Assembly (NCBI GenBank): GCA_903863315.1
Contig: CAIPBN010000901.1
Span: 1-12,645, forward strand
From: an uncultured Verrucomicrobiota bacterium
GTDB lineage: Bacteria > Verrucomicrobiota > Verrucomicrobiia > Limisphaerales > SXTU01
Direction: 5' to 3'
Length of the DNA stretch: 12,645 nt
Program-made: the position numbers and the translations under genes
Notes under the pieces: model-generated
What the model saw: only the letters and a program-made list of their open reading frames with translations
Told to the model about the DNA's origin: nothing
Databases searched by the model: none
In this document: one piece after another, positions 5,193 to 12,645 of the stretch
Position numbering within the stretch: the stretch's first letter is position 1
Layout: each line of letters starts with the position of its first letter

Positions 5193-7559
5193 ATGCCCCG
5201 CGTGATTCCATCGAAAGCCAAGTTCATTCCCTATGGCATTGCGGTGGGCGTCATTGCGTTCGTCAGCTTCCTGCAATCGCTCCGGCACTGGGAGAGGCAG
5301 CATGGCCGTGTCGGGGATGTGGAGCGGGCGCTGGAAGAACTGGAGTGGAAGACCTACGACTGGCGGGCCCGGAGCGCGTTGAAACAGCAGCCGCCTTGCG
5401 CCACCAATTTGGGCTTTGTCCGCATTGGCGACCAAGACATCAGCAACATTGCCGAGGGCTTCGGAGGAGAACTGGATTACCAGTATGGCCTCTACTGGCC
5501 GCGAGCGGTTTATGGCCGGCTGGTTGCCGAGCTGAAGGCGCAAGGGGCGAAGTTGATCGCGTTCGACGTGCTCTTCGCCGAGCCACGCGTGGATCATCCC
5601 ATGATCCAGCGCGCCACCAACAAACCGCCGGTGTCCTCGGACGAGTTCTTCGCCGACGCGGTGCGCGAGGCTGGCAACGTCGCCCTGGCCACCAGCGAGG
5701 AACTGCCCCCGCACCCGATCTTCCGTGATGCGACGCCGCTGTTGGGGGACATCTCGACCATCAAGGACTCGGATGGCGTCCTGCGGCGGGCGAGCGCATT
5801 CCATGTGATCAGGTTTTGGAACCGGAACATTGAGCGCTACGCCCGCCTGTATAATTTCGATCCCAACAAGGCCATCGGTGAGGGCGTGGATCTACCACTG
5901 GAGGGAAAGACGAACAAGCTGCGGGTCAAGATCTCCTTGGATCAGGAACGCCGGTTTGATCTGGGGGCGTTGCGCGAGTTGTTCGAGGACATTAAGGCTC
6001 CGGGGGAGATGCGCAGCGTGGCGTATCGGGACCGCAAAATCTGGCACATGGGCATCGTGATGGCGGCGGCGGAGCTGGGGCTGGACTTGGAGCGCGCTGA
6101 AGTGGATCTCCCCAATCGGCGCATCCATCTGCCGGGCACCAACGGCGTCTCCCGGACGCTGCCGGTGGACGGCAAGGGGCAGTTCTACGTGGACTGGAGC
6201 ATCACCGACAATAATTCCCACCTGACGATGGACAACATCAGCGTTCAGTTGCTGAACGAAAAAAAGCGGCGCGACGGACTCACCAATGACGTGACGGCCG
6301 AATTCAAAGGCAAGGTCTTGATCGTCGGCTCCACCGCCACCGGCAACGACCTCACGGACCGTGGCGGCACGCCGATCCAGAACGACACCTTCCTCGTCGG
6401 CAAGCATTGGAACGTCGCCAGCTCCGTCATCATGGGGCGCTTCATCACCCGCAGCCCGCTCTGGCTGGAGCTGATGGCAGTGGTGCTGATGGGGGCTTTG
6501 GCGGCGTGGTTCACGTGGAAGCTGCGGGCTCCGTGGGGGACGCTCATGGTGCTGGCGGTCATGCCGGTTTACATTTTCATCGCGCATTACCTGTTCATCG
6601 AGCACCGCTTTTGGATTCCCATCGTGCTGCCGGTGTTGGGTGCGCTGCTGGTGAATCACGGTGCCTTGCAGGCCTACGACATCGTCTTCGAGCAGGGGGA
6701 GAAACGCCGCGTGAAAGGCGTCTTCGCCAAGCTGGTTTCGCCCAACGTCGTCCACCAGCTCCTGCAGCAGGACGAGCTGCGCCTCGGTGGCGCACGCATG
6801 CGCATCACGGTGTTCTTCTCGGATGTGCGTGGTTTCACCAAGCTCACGGACGTGAACCAGGCCCGGGCGGACAAATACGTGCGCGATCACAATCTCACCG
6901 GGGCGGCGGCGGAAGCCCACTTCGACCTGAATGCCAAGGACACGCTCGACACGGTGAATCTTTACCTGTCCGCGATTGCCGATCAGATCAAGAAGCACAA
7001 CGGGACGCTGGACAAATACATCGGCGATTGTGTGATGGCCTTCTGGGGCGCGCCCACGCCAAACGAACAGCACGCGGTCGCCTGTGTCCGCGCAGCCATC
7101 GACGCGCAGGTCGCGATGCACGAGATCAACCTCAAGCGCAAGGCGGAGAATGAACGGCTGGCAGCGGAAAACATCCAACGGGTGGCCGCCGGCCAGGAGC
7201 CCCTGAATGAACTGCCGCTGCTGGATTTGGGCACGGGCATCAACACCGGGACCGCCGTGGTAGGGATGATGGGTTCCGAGGCGCACATTTTCAACTACAC
7301 CATCTTCGGGCGCGAGGTGAACCTCGCCAGCCGTTTGGAAGGCGTCTCCGGCCACAGCCGTATCATCATCGGCGAGGCGACCTTCCGCGACTTGGAGAAA
7401 TTCGAACCGGAGCTGGCGGCGTTGTGCGTCGAGCAGGAGCCGGTGACGCCGAAGGGTTTCGCCAACGCCGTCCGCATCTGGGAAGTGCCTTGGAAGCATT
7501 TCCTGCCGCCTGCCGGTGTTGCGTCGCCGACGGTTGAGGCCGCCCAGCCCAAGCACTGA
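5193..7559 (+). CDS. CHASE2-domain class III adenylate cyclase
   Basis: The 788-residue protein should make cAMP from ATP in response to an extracytoplasmic signal. An N-terminal membrane segment (about 11-29) is followed by a CHASE2 sensor domain (about 45-410), three closely packed membrane segments (about 421-442, 448-469, 473-495) and a cytoplasmic class III cyclase domain (about 510-765). Catalytic residues are all visible: metal ligands D544 (FFSDVRGFT) and D612 (DKYIGD), substrate-selecting K608 and T703 (the Lys/Thr pair of class IIIb adenylate cyclases), and N710 and R714 (VNLASR) for the transition state. By my alignment about 24 extra residues lie between D544 and D612, and about 15 near 655-672. 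ATG 5193 is chosen over GTG 5166, which lies inside the terminator hairpin; GGG at 5185-5187 is a weak ribosome site. The FecR gene upstream is a plausible partner. Confidence 0.92.
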   Translation: MPRVIPSKAKFIPYGIAVGVIAFVSFLQSLRHWERQHGRVGDVERALEELEWKTYDWRARSALKQQPPCATNLGFVRIGDQDISNIAEGFGGELDYQYGLYWPRAVYGRLVAELKAQGAKLIAFDVLFAEPRVDHPMIQRATNKPPVSSDEFFADAVREAGNVALATSEELPPHPIFRDATPLLGDISTIKDSDGVLRRASAFHVIRFWNRNIERYARLYNFDPNKAIGEGVDLPLEGKTNKLRVKISLDQERRFDLGALRELFEDIKAPGEMRSVAYRDRKIWHMGIVMAAAELGLDLERAEVDLPNRRIHLPGTNGVSRTLPVDGKGQFYVDWSITDNNSHLTMDNISVQLLNEKKRRDGLTNDVTAEFKGKVLIVGSTATGNDLTDRGGTPIQNDTFLVGKHWNVASSVIMGRFITRSPLWLELMAVVLMGALAAWFTWKLRAPWGTLMVLAVMPVYIFIAHYLFIEHRFWIPIVLPVLGALLVNHGALQAYDIVFEQGEKRRVKGVFAKLVSPNVVHQLLQQDELRLGGARMRITVFFSDVRGFTKLTDVNQARADKYVRDHNLTGAAAEAHFDLNAKDTLDTVNLYLSAIADQIKKHNGTLDKYIGDCVMAFWGAPTPNEQHAVACVRAAIDAQVAMHEINLKRKAENERLAAENIQRVAAGQEPLNELPLLDLGTGINTGTAVVGMMGSEAHIFNYTIFGREVNLASRLEGVSGHSRIIIGEATFRDLEKFEPELAALCVEQEPVTPKGFANAVRIWEVPWKHFLPPAGVASPTVEAAQPKH

Positions 7560-7698
7560 CGGTGCTGGCTGAGCCGGGGCAGAACCGTTTGGCCGAAGGT
7601 TGTGGCTTGAGGCTCGAATTCATCAGTTCAGCACCTCCGAAACTTGGCAAATTGCTGTTCTCACCCCAAAGCGTGCAGTTTTGGGCTCCGCAGGTGGG

Positions 7699-7726
7699 TT
7701 GTGAATAACTTACCACCATATATGGT
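7699..7726 (+). promoter_or_regulatory. Candidate sigma70-type promoter for smc
   Basis: TTGTGA (7699-7704) and TATGGT (7721-7726) each match four of six bases of the -35 and -10 consensus and are separated by 16 bases. Transcription would start near 7733, giving a leader of about 40 bases to ATG 7774. The -10 box lies inside a perfect palindrome. The match is modest, so this is a suggestion only. Confidence 0.35.
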
Positions 7727-7728
7727 GG
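7713..7728. promoter_or_regulatory. 16-base perfect palindrome, possible operator upstream of smc
   Basis: CCACCATATATGGTGG reads identically on both strands and ends 45 bases before the smc start. It overlaps the candidate -10 box, as a repressor site would. The half-site CCACCATA is not one I can assign to a known regulator. As RNA it would form eight pairs without a loop, which is sterically impossible at the centre, so a DNA-binding dimer site is the more natural reading. Confidence 0.45.
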
Positions 7729-7773
7729 CTTTCCGCTTTACACCCTACCGGATATTGGGCAGAAACTCCGCCC

Positions 7774-10700
7774 ATGTATCTAAAGAACCTGACCGTTCTT
7801 GGCTTCAAGTCCTTCGCGGACAAGACCTCTCTCAACTTCCAACCCGGCATCACCGCAGTCGTCGGCCCCAATGGGTGTGGTAAGTCCAACGTGGCGGACG
7901 CTATCCGTTGGGTGTTGGGCGAGCAATCCGCCCGGGCACTGCGTGGTGGCGAGATGGCCGATGTGATTTTCAACGGCACAGATGGCCGCCGACCGCTGGG
8001 CATGGCGGAGGTGTCCCTCACCATTGGCGACGTGGACGTGGAGCAGTTGAAGGCGGCAGGGGTCGAACTGACCTTCAACGAGATCACCATCACCCGCCGC
8101 ATCTTCCGGGATGGCGGGTCGGAGTATTTCATCAACAAAGTCCCTTGCCGGCTCCGGGACATCCAGCAGTTCTTCATGGGCACCGGGATGGGGAAGACCA
8201 GCTACTCCATCATGGCCCAGGGTCACATCACCCAGATTATCCAGAGCAAGCCCGAGGACCGGCGGATGGTTTTCGAGGAGGCGGCTGGCATCACCAAGTT
8301 TAAGGCGCAGAAGAAGGAGTCGCTCCGCAAGCTGGAGCACACCGACCAGAACTTGTTGCGCGTCGAGGATCTCATCCGCGAGGTGAAGCGGCAAATTGGT
8401 TCGCTCCAACGCCAGGCCGGCAAGGCCCGCCGTTACAAGCAGGTCGCGATGGAGCTTCAACGTCTCGACACGCAACTGGCCCGCCATCAGTTCGACACTC
8501 TGCAGGCCGAGATTTCCCGGCGGACGCAGGAAGGCGAGCAGCTTCGCACGGAGATGGAGGACCTTTCCCAGCGCGTGCTCCGCACCGAGGATGAGCTGCT
8601 TCAGTTGCGCCACCAACTTTCCGAGCTGGACGGCCAGATCAACGCTGCCCAGCAGCAGGGGCTCGAACTGAAAGGCCAGACCGAGCGCAACGAGCACCGC
8701 ATCGCGTTCAACGAGGAGCGCCTTCGCGAGCTGGAGTCGCAGCATGCCAAGGCTTTCCGTGACATCAACGAGTCCGAGGAGCGCATCGGCTATGCCCGGC
8801 AGGAGCTGGTCAACGTCACGCAGCGCCTGGCGGAATCGCAGTCCAAGCTCGAGACGCTGCGCAGCGAACTCGGGTCCAAACAGCAGGCCGTCCAAGGGGT
8901 CGAGCGCGAGCTCATTACCCGGCAGGACGAGTTGCGCCGCGCGCAGACGGAGGCCTTCAACTCCTCCCAGCAGCTCAACCGCGTGCGCAATGAAATCAAC
9001 GCGCTGGACATGCAGAAGCAGGGCAATGTCGTGCGCCTGGAGAAGCTGTCCTCTGAGAAGATCCAGCTTGATGAAGAGCGCACTCGGCTGGATGCCCGGC
9101 TCAACGAGTTCGCCGTGAACGTGGAGAACGAGAAGGCCAATGTCGTCCTCCAGCGTGGCACCGTGGAAGAGCGGCAGAAGCGGTTGCGCGACATCCAGGT
9201 GGAGATCAACCAGATCAGCCAGGAGCTCGACACCGTTCTACGCGCGCAGGCGGGCGTGAAGTCCCGGCTCAACGTGCTGGAGCAGTTGCAGGGCAGCCAC
9301 GAGGGCTTCGGAGCCGGTGCCCAGGCCGCGCTCAAGCAGTCCAAACTCGCCCTTGGCACGCTCGCTGACCGCATCCGCGTGCCGGACCAGTATGTCGTCG
9401 CCGTCGAGAGCGCGCTTGGCCACAACCTCCAGCTTGTCCTCACCGAGCAGCCGGACGCCGCCCAGCAGATTTTCGCCGACCTCGCCGCCAACAAGAGGGG
9501 GCGCGCCAACATTGGTTGTCTCGGCTTGAAGAACCCCGACTTCAAACCCGCCCCGGCGGATGAGACCGCCCCCGGCGAGTCCGCGTTGAAGGTCATCGAG
9601 GCGGACGAGTCGGTCGCCTACCTCATCAACGGACTGCTCGGCAACACCCGCATCGTGGCGGATCTCGCGGCAGCCACCGCCGCGTGGCAGCAGTCCAATG
9701 GGGCTTACAACTTCGCCACGCTCACTGGCGACCTGTTGAACCGGCAGGGCATCTATACCGGTGGCTATCTCAACGGCAGTGCCAACGGCAAGGCCCCGTC
9801 CTCCATTCTGGGTCGTAAGAATCAGATCGCCGGCCTCAAGACGGAGATCGAGCAGGCGCAGGCGCAGGGCGATGAAATCAGCCGGCGTAAAGGCGCGCTC
9901 CAGAGCGAGCAGACCGCCCTCCAGGCCAGTTTGCATCAGGCGCAGACGGAGCTGCGGGCGCAGGAAGTGGCCATCGCCTCCCGCGAGGGCGAGTTCAAGG
10001 CGCTGAAGTCATCGCTTCAGAACCTAAGCTTCCGCATCAACACGGTGGTTCACGAACTCCAGTCGCTCACCGTGCAGGCCGAGGCCGGCAGCCAGAAGCG
10101 CGACAGCCTGGCGGCGCAGATCGCGGACTTCGAGGCCCGTGAAAAGGTCGTCACCGAGCGCGTCGCCGAACTCGGCAGCGGCATTGATTCCCTGCGCCAA
10201 CAGCGGGATGCCGCCTTGTCCGCGCTCAACGACACCAAGGTGGCCACCGCCACGGAGGAGCAGTTGGTCCGCTCGTTCGCCGGACAGAAAGCCCCGTTGG
10301 AAAGCCGCATCCGCGAACTCGAACAGCTCATCCAGACGCGGCGCACTGAAATCGGGGCGTTTGCCCAGCGGAAGACCCAAGCCGAGGGTGAGATTGCCGA
10401 TTCACGCCACCAGATCGAGCGCCTCCACCACGAGCGCGAGCAGGTCAGCCTGCGGGTCAGCACGTTGGTGACGCAGAAGGTTGCCCAGGAGGGCGACATC
10501 CAGTTGCGCGAGGAAGGATTGCGGGAGCAGCGCAAGCAGCTCAACGAACTCCAAAGCCGCCGTGGCACGATCGACATCGAGCTCACCCAGAAGACGATGC
10601 AGGTGCAAAACCTCCGCCAGCGCATCCAGGAAAAATATCAGCTTAACCTCGATGACATCCGCAGCGAGTGCATCACCATCACCTTCGCCGACGAGGGCCA

Positions 10701-11535
10701 GCCCAAGGTCGAGACGATCTCCCCCGAGGAGATGACCACCCGCGGGATGGCCACGGACTGGGATGCGGTTGCCGAGCAGGTCACCACCTTGCAGGCCAAG
10801 CTCGACGACATGGGCGCGGTGAACCACGCCTCCATCGAGGAATATGAGGAGGCCGAGACGCGCCACGCCTTCCTCTCCCAGCAGCACCAGGATCTGGTGC
10901 AGGCCAAGGCCCAGCTCATGGAGGTGATCAACAAGATCAACACCCAGACCAAGGTCATGTTCGCCGAGACCTTCGCCAAGATTCGGGACAACTTCCGCGT
11001 CATGTTCACGGAGATCTTCGGCGGCGGCAAAGCCGACCTCGTCCTCGTGGATGAAAACGACCTCCTGGAATCGGGCGTTGAGATTGTTGCCAAGCCCCCG
11101 GGCAAGCAGCTTCAGAGCATCAGCCTCCTCTCCGGCGGCGAGCAGACCATGACGGCCGTGGCGCTGCTCTTCTCCATCTATCAGGTGAAGCCCTCGCCGT
11201 TCTGCGTGCTCGACGAGCTGGACGCGCCGCTCGACGAGTCGAATATCAACCGCTTCATCCGCGTGTTGCAGCGTTTCCTCGAACACTCGCAGTTCGTCAT
11301 CATCACCCATAACAAGCGCACCATCGGCATTGCCGACGTGCTGTATGGCGTCACGATGCAGGAGCATGGCGTGAGCAAGATCGTCAGCGTCAAGTTCCAC
11401 AAGCAGGACGAGCCGGCCAGCGACCGCGCATCCGCCACGCCGCTGGTTCCGCCCGCCGCCGGGCCCGACGTGGCCACCGAGGAAAACGCGCCGCACAAGC
11501 GCGAGGAAACGCTGGAAATCGTGATGGCCAAGTAG
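7774..11535 (+). CDS. smc: Chromosome partition protein Smc
   Basis: This 1253-residue SMC ATPase forms homodimers that, with ScpA and ScpB, load on DNA and compact and separate sister chromosomes. The N-terminal head has the Walker A motif GPNGCGKSN (31-39), R57 in LRGGEMADVIFNGT and Q149 of the Q-loop. A long coiled coil (about 170-500), the hinge (about 505-670, with GGYLNGS at 663-669) and the returning coil (about 680-1010) follow. The C-terminal head carries the signature LSGGEQ (1119-1124), Walker B VLDELD with D1147 and catalytic E1148, and the D-loop at 1150-1154. The start MYLKNLTVLGFKSFA is the family start. Residues 1210-1253 form a charged, disordered tail beyond the usual end. 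GCCC directly precedes ATG and there is no Shine-Dalgarno sequence. No scpA or scpB is in the window. An rRNA methyltransferase gene follows after 101 bases. Confidence 0.97.
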   Translation: MYLKNLTVLGFKSFADKTSLNFQPGITAVVGPNGCGKSNVADAIRWVLGEQSARALRGGEMADVIFNGTDGRRPLGMAEVSLTIGDVDVEQLKAAGVELTFNEITITRRIFRDGGSEYFINKVPCRLRDIQQFFMGTGMGKTSYSIMAQGHITQIIQSKPEDRRMVFEEAAGITKFKAQKKESLRKLEHTDQNLLRVEDLIREVKRQIGSLQRQAGKARRYKQVAMELQRLDTQLARHQFDTLQAEISRRTQEGEQLRTEMEDLSQRVLRTEDELLQLRHQLSELDGQINAAQQQGLELKGQTERNEHRIAFNEERLRELESQHAKAFRDINESEERIGYARQELVNVTQRLAESQSKLETLRSELGSKQQAVQGVERELITRQDELRRAQTEAFNSSQQLNRVRNEINALDMQKQGNVVRLEKLSSEKIQLDEERTRLDARLNEFAVNVENEKANVVLQRGTVEERQKRLRDIQVEINQISQELDTVLRAQAGVKSRLNVLEQLQGSHEGFGAGAQAALKQSKLALGTLADRIRVPDQYVVAVESALGHNLQLVLTEQPDAAQQIFADLAANKRGRANIGCLGLKNPDFKPAPADETAPGESALKVIEADESVAYLINGLLGNTRIVADLAAATAAWQQSNGAYNFATLTGDLLNRQGIYTGGYLNGSANGKAPSSILGRKNQIAGLKTEIEQAQAQGDEISRRKGALQSEQTALQASLHQAQTELRAQEVAIASREGEFKALKSSLQNLSFRINTVVHELQSLTVQAEAGSQKRDSLAAQIADFEAREKVVTERVAELGSGIDSLRQQRDAALSALNDTKVATATEEQLVRSFAGQKAPLESRIRELEQLIQTRRTEIGAFAQRKTQAEGEIADSRHQIERLHHEREQVSLRVSTLVTQKVAQEGDIQLREEGLREQRKQLNELQSRRGTIDIELTQKTMQVQNLRQRIQEKYQLNLDDIRSECITITFADEGQPKVETISPEEMTTRGMATDWDAVAEQVTTLQAKLDDMGAVNHASIEEYEEAETRHAFLSQQHQDLVQAKAQLMEVINKINTQTKVMFAETFAKIRDNFRVMFTEIFGGGKADLVLVDENDLLESGVEIVAKPPGKQLQSISLLSGGEQTMTAVALLFSIYQVKPSPFCVLDELDAPLDESNINRFIRVLQRFLEHSQFVIITHNKRTIGIADVLYGVTMQEHGVSKIVSVKFHKQDEPASDRASATPLVPPAAGPDVATEENAPHKREETLEIVMAK

Positions 11536-11571
11536 TGTTGCCGTCGTGGCCGGCCTTGGGTTGCGCTTTCA

Positions 11572-11590
11572 GCGTTCGCCGCGCGAATGC
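11572..11590 (+). other. Short hairpin between smc and the methyltransferase gene
   Basis: GCGTTCGC (11572-11579) pairs with GCGAATGC (11583-11590), with one G-T wobble, around a three-base loop, 37 bases after the smc stop. No T-run follows (CAAAACAG instead), so it is not a typical intrinsic terminator. It could be an RNA 3' end protector or processing site. Evidence is the inverted repeat alone. Confidence 0.3.
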
Positions 11591-11636
11591 CAAAACAGTT
11601 GCCTTCCGGCCCGGTCCACCGTAAGCCCAAGCCCGC

Positions 11637-12645
11637 ATGGCTGATTTTTCCTCCCGCCCGGGTCCGGGCGAGTTCCGTTCACTTCCGCGGCGCACGCCGC
11701 GCCCGGAGCGCTCCGAGTTTCGGGAGCAGGAGGATTTGCGTGATCGTCCAGAGGCAGGCGACAACTTCTCCCGACCGCCTCGCCCCCGTTCCGGTCCGCC
11801 GGAGCGCAGCGGGCAGACAGAGCCCCGGACTGAGCGGCGTCCCGTAGGACCACCCGCCGGGACGACCTGGCCGACGCCGTGGGTGCAGCTCAAGTATTTC
11901 TCCAACCAGCCCACGCTCTATCCGGCGATGATTGGCGGCGCGTCACCGGACGCGAAACCCGGCGATTTCGTGGCGGTCTTCGACAAGGAAGGCCGGCGGT
12001 TTGGAAGCGGTCTGTGGAATCCCCGGGCCCGGGTGCCGTTGCGGGTGCTGCACCATGGTGAGGAGCAGGTGGGGGAGGAATTCTTCGAGGCACAGCTCAC
12101 GCGCGCATTGGATCTCCGCCAGAACCTGCTGGGGCTGGACGCCAGCACGGATGCCTACCGCGTGGTCCACTCGGACGGGGACGGCCTCAGCGGCCTGGTC
12201 GTGGATCGGTTTGGTGACACGTTGAGCGTGGAGGTTCACAGCCTGGGCATGTTCCAGCGGCTGGGAAAATTGCTGCCCTTGATCCACCAGCGGCTTGGCA
12301 CCACGCGGCAGGTCATCTCGGTGGATGACTTCATCGCGCGGGTGGAGGGCATCCGGTTTGCCCCGGCCAATGACGTGCGCATGGTGAAAATCCGGGAGCA
12401 TGGCGTGCGCTATGAGGTCAACTTCACCTCGGGGCACAAGACCGGTTTCTTTTGTGATCAGCGTGAAAACCGGCGACGGCTGGCGGCGCTGGTGAAGGGC
12501 AAACGTGTCTTGGACTGCTGCTCCTACACGGGCGGCTTCGCCCTTGCCGCGAAGGTGCTGGGCGGGGCCGAGGAGGTCACCGCCGTGGACCTCGACGAGA
12601 AGGCCATCGAGCAGGGCAAGCGGAACGCGAACCTGAACCAGGCGC
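11637..12645 (+). CDS. RlmI-like class I SAM-dependent rRNA methyltransferase, 3' end outside the window
   Basis: An open frame from ATG 11637 runs to the window end (336 residues visible, no stop). Residues from about 79 match the PUA-like/central part of the RlmI group: TPWVQLKYFS, GSGLWNPRARVPLRV and the hallmark SDGDGLSGLVVDRFGD. The Rossmann methyltransferase core follows: SGHKTGFFCDQR (265-276), SAM-binding motif I VLDCCSYTGGFAL (291-303) and the acidic VDLD (317-320) that should hold the ribose. E. coli RlmI methylates C1962 of 23S rRNA; that exact target is inferred, not shown. The first 75 or so residues are an Arg/Pro/Glu-rich, low-complexity extension absent from E. coli RlmI. Starts inside the extension are possible, but ATG 11637 is the first good one after the smc stop, and the extension shows biased coding composition. 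No clear ribosome site. Likely read with smc. Confidence 0.88.
   Translation, partial: MADFSSRPGPGEFRSLPRRTPRPERSEFREQEDLRDRPEAGDNFSRPPRPRSGPPERSGQTEPRTERRPVGPPAGTTWPTPWVQLKYFSNQPTLYPAMIGGASPDAKPGDFVAVFDKEGRRFGSGLWNPRARVPLRVLHHGEEQVGEEFFEAQLTRALDLRQNLLGLDASTDAYRVVHSDGDGLSGLVVDRFGDTLSVEVHSLGMFQRLGKLLPLIHQRLGTTRQVISVDDFIARVEGIRFAPANDVRMVKIREHGVRYEVNFTSGHKTGFFCDQRENRRRLAALVKGKRVLDCCSYTGGFALAAKVLGGAEEVTAVDLDEKAIEQGKRNANLNQA

Larger units (their letters stand above)
7560..7773. other. Intergenic region between cyclase and smc
   Basis: The 214 bases hold no credible reading frame. The first part (7561-7635) can fold as a long imperfect stem-loop closed by GGTGCTG/CAGCACC. The last part (7699-7773) carries the candidate smc promoter, a perfect palindrome and a small hairpin at the start codon. 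No T-rich terminator for the cyclase gene is visible. Confidence 0.6.

Noticed and set aside
5892..7556. Long open frame (554 codons) on the minus strand opposite the cyclase gene
   Set aside because: It lies wholly antisense to a gene with every catalytic motif of its family. Its own translation is rich in Arg, His, Gln and Val with no recognisable domain, as expected for the complement of GC-rich coding sequence.
7780..8895. 371-codon minus-strand frame opposite the start of smc, and a similar one at 10402-11496
   Set aside because: Both are antisense shadows of the smc coding sequence, rich in Leu, Val, Gly and Ala, with no recognisable motif.

Overview
The window is GC-rich, densely coding bacterial DNA, most likely from a verrucomicrobium of the Limisphaerales/Pedosphaerales type. 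A planctomycete-related lineage is the main alternative. The strongest clue is the pairing of a Tat-exported DUF1552 protein with a PA14/DUF1592-type c-type cytochrome protein, a signature of the Planctomycetes-Verrucomicrobia group. No insertion sequence, CRISPR array, phage gene or certain RNA gene was found.

Left part, minus strand (1-3740): three genes in the order of transcription. An acyl-CoA/fatty-acid desaturase (2751-3740) is followed after 31 bases by a large secreted cytochrome/DUF1592 protein (371-2719, TTG start). That gene overlaps by the bases ATGA with the DUF1552 protein (start at 374), which runs off the window. The DUF1552 reading frame is interrupted by an in-frame TGA at 66-68, yet the same frame continues with family-like sequence to the window edge.

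Middle part, plus strand (3924-7559): a divergently transcribed secreted FecR-domain protein with a long Ala-rich and Pro-rich tail (3924-5120), a strong intrinsic terminator (5149-5184), then a CHASE2-sensor class III adenylate cyclase (5193-7559). The cyclase start codon lies nine bases past the terminator. A periplasmic FecR protein beside a membrane cyclase with a periplasmic sensor suggests a cAMP signalling unit whose cyclase level may be set by terminator read-through. This is the most interesting candidate system here, and it is an inference.

Right part, plus strand (7774-12645): the housekeeping chromosome-partition ATPase gene smc (7774-11535) has a 16-base perfect palindrome over its candidate promoter. 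After 101 bases comes an RlmI-like PUA/SAM-dependent rRNA methyltransferase (from 11637), cut off by the window end. The methyltransferase has an unusual Arg/Pro-rich N-terminal extension.
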